From positions 1,302,001 through 1,366,000 of the forward strand of contig NZ_CP134779.1 of NCBI RefSeq assembly GCF_031884435.1: a stretch of 64,000 bases of DNA. The letters are read 5' to 3'. Made by a program: the position numbers and the translations under genes. Source of the stretch: Bosea sp. 685 (GTDB taxonomy: Bacteria > Pseudomonadota > Alphaproteobacteria > Rhizobiales > Beijerinckiaceae). The first letter of the stretch is position 1, and every line of letters begins with the position of its first letter. The notes under the pieces are model-generated. The model was not told where the DNA came from, made no database searches, and worked only from the letters and a program-made list of their open reading frames with translations. This document shows positions 59,961-64,000 of the stretch, piece by piece.

Positions 59961-62900
59961 ATGACGACGGGTCGCTGGGATTTCTGGATCGACCGTGGTG
60001 GCACCTTCACCGATGTGATCGGCCGCGATCCCTCAGGCAAACTTCACGCCAGGAAGCTGCTCTCGGAGAATCCGGGCGCCTATCGCGATGCGGCCGTGCA
60101 GGGCATCCGCGACCATCTCGGGCTGAAGACGGGAGAGCCGATCCCAGCCGGGCTGATCGACGAGGTGCGGATGGGCACCACGGTCGCCACCAACGCGCTG
60201 CTCGAGCGCAAGGGCGACCGCACGCTGCTGGTCATCACCAAGGGTTTCCGCGATGCCCTGCGCATCGGCTACCAGGCGCGGCCCGACATCTTCGCCAAGG
60301 AGATCGTCAAGCCCGAGCAGCTCTATGACGCCGTGGCCGAGATCGACGAGCGCGTGCTGGCCGATGGCGAAGTCGAGCGCGCGCCCGACGAGGCCGCGAT
60401 CCGCGCTGCGCTTCAGGCGCAGTTCGATGCCGGCTTCCGCGCCGTCGCGATCGTCTTCATGCACGCCTATCGCTATCCCGCTCATGAGCAGGTCGCGGCC
60501 CGCATCGCCCGCGAGATCGGCTTTCCGCAGGTTTCGGTGAGCCATGAGGTCTCGCCGCTGATCAAGCTGGTCGGGCGCGGCGATACGGCGGTGGTTGACG
60601 CCTATCTCTCGCCGATCCTGGGCCGCTATGTCGCGCAGGTCTCGGAGGAACTCGACATCGCCCGCACCGGCGCGCGCTTGATGTTCATGATGTCCTCGGG
60701 CGGCCTGACTGCCGCGGAGCTGTTCCAGGGCAAGGACGCGATCCTCTCCGGCCCGGCCGGCGGCGTCGTCGGCCTTGCCGAGACCGGCCGCTCGGCCGGC
60801 TTCGACAAGGTCATCGGCTTCGACATGGGCGGCACCTCGACCGACGTCGCCCATTTCGACGGCGAGTATGAGCGCGCCTTCGAGACCGAGGTCGCCGGCG
60901 TGCGCATGCGCGCACCGATGATGCTGATCCACACGGTCGCGGCCGGCGGCGGCTCGATCCTGCATTATGACGGCGCGCGTTTCCGTGTCGGGCCCGATTC
61001 CGCCGGCGCCAATCCGGGGCCGGCCGCCTATCGCCGTGGCGGGCCGCTCGCGGTGACCGATGCGAACGTCATGGTCGGCAAGCTGATCCCGGCCTATTTC
61101 CCGCCGATCTTCGGCGAGAAGCGCGATCAGCCGCTCGATGTCGAGACCGTCAAGACGAAGTTCGCGGCGCTCGCGGCCGAGGTCGGCGATGGGCGCAGTC
61201 CTGAGGAGGTCGCTGACGGCTTCATCCAGATCGCGGTCGCCAACATGGCTGAGGCGATCAAGAAGATCTCGGTCCAGCGCGGCTACGACATCACCCGCTA
61301 TGCGCTGAACTCCTTCGGTGGCGCCGGCGGGCAGCACGCCTGCCTGGTGGCCGATGCGCTCGGCATCAAGACCGTGCTGCTGCATCCGTTCTCCGGCCTG
61401 CTCTCGGCTTATGGCATGGGGCTCGCCGAAATCCGCTCGACCCGGACCGCGGCGCTCGATGTGCCGCTCGACGATGGGGCGAAGGCTGCCATCGCAGGCG
61501 TTGCCGACAAGCTCGCGGCCGAGACCCGCTCCGAACTGACGGGGCAGGGCGTGCCGACTGAGGCGATCGCCATCCATACCAGAGCCCATATCCGCTATGC
61601 CGGCACCGACACCGCGATTGCCGTCGCGGCCGGCACCCGCGCCGAGATGAGGCAAGCCTTCCAGCTCGCGCATAAGGCGCGCTTCGGTTTCATGGACGAA
61701 ACCAAGGCGCTGGTCGTCGAGGCGGTCGAGGTCGAGGCCGTCGGCGGCGGGGCGAAGTTCGAGGAGGCGTCGGCGCCCGAGAGCGCCGGCGAGCCGGCAG
61801 CAGCCGAGCGAACCCGCCTCTTTTCGAAGGGGCAGTGGCATGAGGCGGCAATCGTGCGCCGCGAGGCGATGTCTCCCGGTCAGCAGATCGCGGGGCCGGC
61901 CATCATCATCGAGCCCAACCAGACCGTCGTGGTCGAGGAGGGCTGGTCGGCCAAGCTCACGGCCAAGGACCATCTCGTGCTGGTGCGCTCGAAGGCGCTG
62001 GTCCAGAACGCCGCGATCGGCACCAAGGCCGATCCGGTGATGCTGGAGATCTTCAACAACCTGTTCATGTCGATCGCCGAGCAGATGGGCGTGACGCTGC
62101 AGAACACGGCCTATTCCGTGAACATCAAGGAGCGGCTCGACTTCTCCTGCGCCGTCTTCGACACCACGGCCTCTCTCGTCGCCAACGCGCCTCACATGCC
62201 GGTGCATCTGGGCTCGATGGACAAGTCGGTCGAGACCGTCATCAAGAACAATCCGGTGATCAAGCCGGGCGATGTCTACTGCCTGAACGCGCCCTATAAC
62301 GGCGGCACGCATCTGCCCGATATCACCGTCTGCACGCCGGTCTTCGACGAGGCGGAGAAGGAGATCCTGTTCTGGGTGGCGAGCCGCGGCCATCATGCCG
62401 ATGTCGGCGGCGTGGCGCCTGGCTCGATGTCGCCGCTGGCGACGCATATCGAGGAGGAGGGCGTCTATATCGACAATTTCAAGATCGTCGATCAGGGCCG
62501 TTTCTGCGAGGATGATCTCGTCAAGCTCCTGACCGGCGCACGCTACCCCGTCCGCAACGTCGTCCAGAACGTCAACGACCTGAAGGCTCAGATCGCCGCC
62601 AATGAGAAGGGCGTGGCCGAGCTCAGGAAGATGATCGCCTCCTTCGGGCTCGAGGTGGTCCAGGCCTATATGGGCCATGTCCAGGACAATGCGGCCGAGA
62701 GCGTGGCGCGGCTTTTGACCAAGCTCCACGACGCCGAGTTCACCTATCCGATGGACCAGGGTTGCGCGATCAAGGTCAAGGTCACGATCGATCGCGAAAA
62801 GCGCGAGGCGACGGTCGATTTCACCGGCACTTCGGGGCAGCGTGGCGACAATTTCAACGCGCCGGCCCCGGTGACGCGCGCCGCCGTGCTCTATGTCTTC

Positions 62901-63560
62901 CGCGTCATGGTCGATGATGCGATCCCGATGAATGCCGGCTGCCTCAGGCCGATCAGGATCATCATCCCGGAGGGGTCGATGCTCTCGCCACGCTATCCGG
63001 CCGCCGTGGTGGCGGGCAATGTCGAGGTCAGCCAGGCGGTGACGAACACGCTGTTCGGGGCGCTGGAGGCGATGTCGGCCTCGCAGGGCACGATGAACAA
63101 CCTCACCTTCGGCAATGACGAGTACCAGTATTACGAGACGATCTGCTCGGGCTCGCCTGCGGGGCCTGGCTTCAACGGCACCTCGGGCGTGCATGTCCAC
63201 ATGACGAACTCGCGCCTGACCGATCCGGAAATCCTGGAGACGCGTTTCCCGGTCGTGCTGGAGGATTTCCACATCCGGGCCGGCTCCGGCGGCAAGGGGC
63301 AGTGGAGCGCCGGCGACGGCACCAGCCGCACCATCCGTTTCCGCAAGACCATGGACTGCGCCATCCTCGCCTCGCATCGCAAGGTCCGCCCCTTCGGCGT
63401 GAAAGGCGGCGAGGCCGGGCAATTGGGCAAGACAACGGTGCGCAGGCTGTCCGGCGTGGTCGAGGAGCTGAAGCCCTCCGATCAGACGCTGCTGCAGGCC
63501 GGCGAGGCGGTGACGGTGATCACGCCGACGGCCGGGGGATATGGCAAGCCGAAGGGATGA
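59961..63560 (+). CDS. fused hydantoinase A/B, 5-oxoprolinase-type
   Basis: 1199 residues from [28 protein letters not shown] precedes the ATG, and the frame from 59880 is rejected as it covers the operator. The HyuA half (about 1-690) has ATPase-like motifs [33 protein letters not shown] and [20 protein letters not shown]. The HyuB half (about 694-1199) starts [20 protein letters not shown] and has [14 protein letters not shown] and [20 protein letters not shown]. Fused forms include ATP-dependent 5-oxoprolinases, which open pyroglutamate to glutamate; N-methylhydantoinases and related carboxylases are alternatives. The divergent TRAP transporter supports a small imported substrate. Confidence 0.93.
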   Translation: MTTGRWDFWIDRGGTFTDVIGRDPSGKLHARKLLSENPGAYRDAAVQGIRDHLGLKTGEPIPAGLIDEVRMGTTVATNALLERKGDRTLLVITKGFRDALRIGYQARPDIFAKEIVKPEQLYDAVAEIDERVLADGEVERAPDEAAIRAALQAQFDAGFRAVAIVFMHAYRYPAHEQVAARIAREIGFPQVSVSHEVSPLIKLVGRGDTAVVDAYLSPILGRYVAQVSEELDIARTGARLMFMMSSGGLTAAELFQGKDAILSGPAGGVVGLAETGRSAGFDKVIGFDMGGTSTDVAHFDGEYERAFETEVAGVRMRAPMMLIHTVAAGGGSILHYDGARFRVGPDSAGANPGPAAYRRGGPLAVTDANVMVGKLIPAYFPPIFGEKRDQPLDVETVKTKFAALAAEVGDGRSPEEVADGFIQIAVANMAEAIKKISVQRGYDITRYALNSFGGAGGQHACLVADALGIKTVLLHPFSGLLSAYGMGLAEIRSTRTAALDVPLDDGAKAAIAGVADKLAAETRSELTGQGVPTEAIAIHTRAHIRYAGTDTAIAVAAGTRAEMRQAFQLAHKARFGFMDETKALVVEAVEVEAVGGGAKFEEASAPESAGEPAAAERTRLFSKGQWHEAAIVRREAMSPGQQIAGPAIIIEPNQTVVVEEGWSAKLTAKDHLVLVRSKALVQNAAIGTKADPVMLEIFNNLFMSIAEQMGVTLQNTAYSVNIKERLDFSCAVFDTTASLVANAPHMPVHLGSMDKSVETVIKNNPVIKPGDVYCLNAPYNGGTHLPDITVCTPVFDEAEKEILFWVASRGHHADVGGVAPGSMSPLATHIEEEGVYIDNFKIVDQGRFCEDDLVKLLTGARYPVRNVVQNVNDLKAQIAANEKGVAELRKMIASFGLEVVQAYMGHVQDNAAESVARLLTKLHDAEFTYPMDQGCAIKVKVTIDREKREATVDFTGTSGQRGDNFNAPAPVTRAAVLYVFRVMVDDAIPMNAGCLRPIRIIIPEGSMLSPRYPAAVVAGNVEVSQAVTNTLFGALEAMSASQGTMNNLTFGNDEYQYYETICSGSPAGPGFNGTSGVHVHMTNSRLTDPEILETRFPVVLEDFHIRAGSGGKGQWSAGDGTSRTIRFRKTMDCAILASHRKVRPFGVKGGEAGQLGKTTVRRLSGVVEELKPSDQTLLQAGEAVTVITPTAGGYGKPKG

Positions 63561-63608
63561 AGGATTGCCCGCGTCTTGCCGTGTCGGGGGACGATGCGTT
63601 GCGCCTGC

Positions 63609-64000
63609 TCATGAATGGGCTGGCGTCGTGCCTTTCACGGCATTGGCCCGCGCGACATAGGAGACCTGGCCGTCGCGCCCGGCGGTCAGGTGTGCTTTGA
63701 CCCTCTCCTTCAGGAGCGCGACATCGCTTGGCGCCATTGCGGCGATCGCGCCACTGATCGCGGAGCTGAGCAGGCAGATCCTCCAGAACTCGTCGAAATC
63801 GGCAAAGTCGCGTTGCACCGTGATCTCGCGCGTCTCGACATTGATCAGGCCGGCTTCCGTCCAGAGCCGCGCCAGGGCGTCGATCCGCGCGATGTCGGCC
63901 TGTGGCGGACGCAGCGGCTCGAACCCGAAGGCCCTCATCTCCGCCTGGATCGGCTCGAGCGGGAAGCCGCCGCCGGGAATGTCCCAGGCATAAGCCGCGA
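63609..64000 (-). CDS. class I SAM-dependent methyltransferase, C-terminal part
   Basis: The frame is open to the window end, so only the last 130 or so residues are visible, with the N-terminal SAM site outside. YAWDIPGGGFPLEPIQAEM, then ARIDALARLWTEAGLINVET and DFDEFWRICLLSS, match the C-terminal half of methyltransferase type-11 proteins. Convergent with the oxoprolinase-type gene, 48 bases between stops. Confidence 0.75.
   Translation of the reverse strand, partial: AAYAWDIPGGGFPLEPIQAEMRAFGFEPLRPPQADIARIDALARLWTEAGLINVETREITVQRDFADFDEFWRICLLSSAISGAIAAMAPSDVALLKERVKAHLTAGRDGQVSYVARANAVKGTTPAHS

Noticed and set aside
60033..63422. An 1129-residue open frame antisense to the oxoprolinase-type gene
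   Set aside because: It is a composition shadow of a GC-rich gene: the sequence is Asp/Arg/His-rich with no family motif, and the sense strand encodes a clear HyuA-HyuB protein.

Overview
The window is a 64 kb stretch of a GC-rich chromosome, almost fully coding. I see no rRNA, tRNA, prophage, insertion sequence or CRISPR array. Gene content points to an alphaproteobacterium of the Hyphomicrobiales (Rhizobiales), most like Bosea or a close relative: unfused cytochrome b and c1 genes, a uvrC-pgsA-moaD-moaE run, a YbjN-proC neighbourhood, an Omp25/RopB-type porin, DUF1127 and DUF1176 proteins, and intergenic palindromes typical of that order. The genus is inference; no marker was searched.

Layout. 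1-5.3 kb: end of the bc1 complex genes, then a methylthioadenosine salvage run (mtnP, apt, mtnA, class II aldolase). 5.3-15.4 kb: mostly minus-strand housekeeping (ychF, pth, rplY, queC with a VUT transporter, prs) with a VapBC-type pair. 15.7-21.6 kb: ubiK, YbjN protein, proC, a TetR regulator, a chemoreceptor coupled to a CsaA-like protein, and an acetyltransferase. 21.8-26.6 kb: a flavin/GST pair facing a frameshifted LysR gene, an exported protein and a second LysR gene. 26.7-30.7 kb: a MarR, response regulator and histidine kinase operon divergent from ilvE. 30.8-35.6 kb: the uvrC-pgsA-moaD-moaE-DUF1176 operon. 35.8-44.4 kb: RidA, a quinone-oxidoreductase-type enzyme, a FitAB-type toxin pair, lgt-midA-pgeF, a pteridine-reductase-like SDR and a glycosyltransferase. 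44.8-49.2 kb: porin, GST, rlmJ, secreted RNase T2 and a PPOX flavoprotein. 49.3-56 kb: a lone TRAP binding protein, iron alcohol dehydrogenase with a divergent FadR regulator, a DMT exporter, an ArsR/SRPBCC pair, and a TetR/GST divergon. 56-63.6 kb: a complete TRAP transporter with a winged-helix gene, divergent from a fused 5-oxoprolinase-type enzyme. A truncated methyltransferase closes the window.

The most unusual structure is a set of dispersed palindromic elements, at least four families and about ten copies. One copy lies inside the uvrC reading frame and is translated as roughly 40-45 extra residues next to the nuclease active site. Several divergent gene pairs also carry clear inverted-repeat operators: TetR/GST with two matching sites, TRAP/oxoprolinase with 11-bp arms, both toxin-antitoxin pairs, and the ArsR gene. 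The mtn cluster looks more like the methylthioribulose-phosphate aldolase (DHAP) shunt than full methionine salvage. No defence system or wholly new multi-gene machine was recognised.
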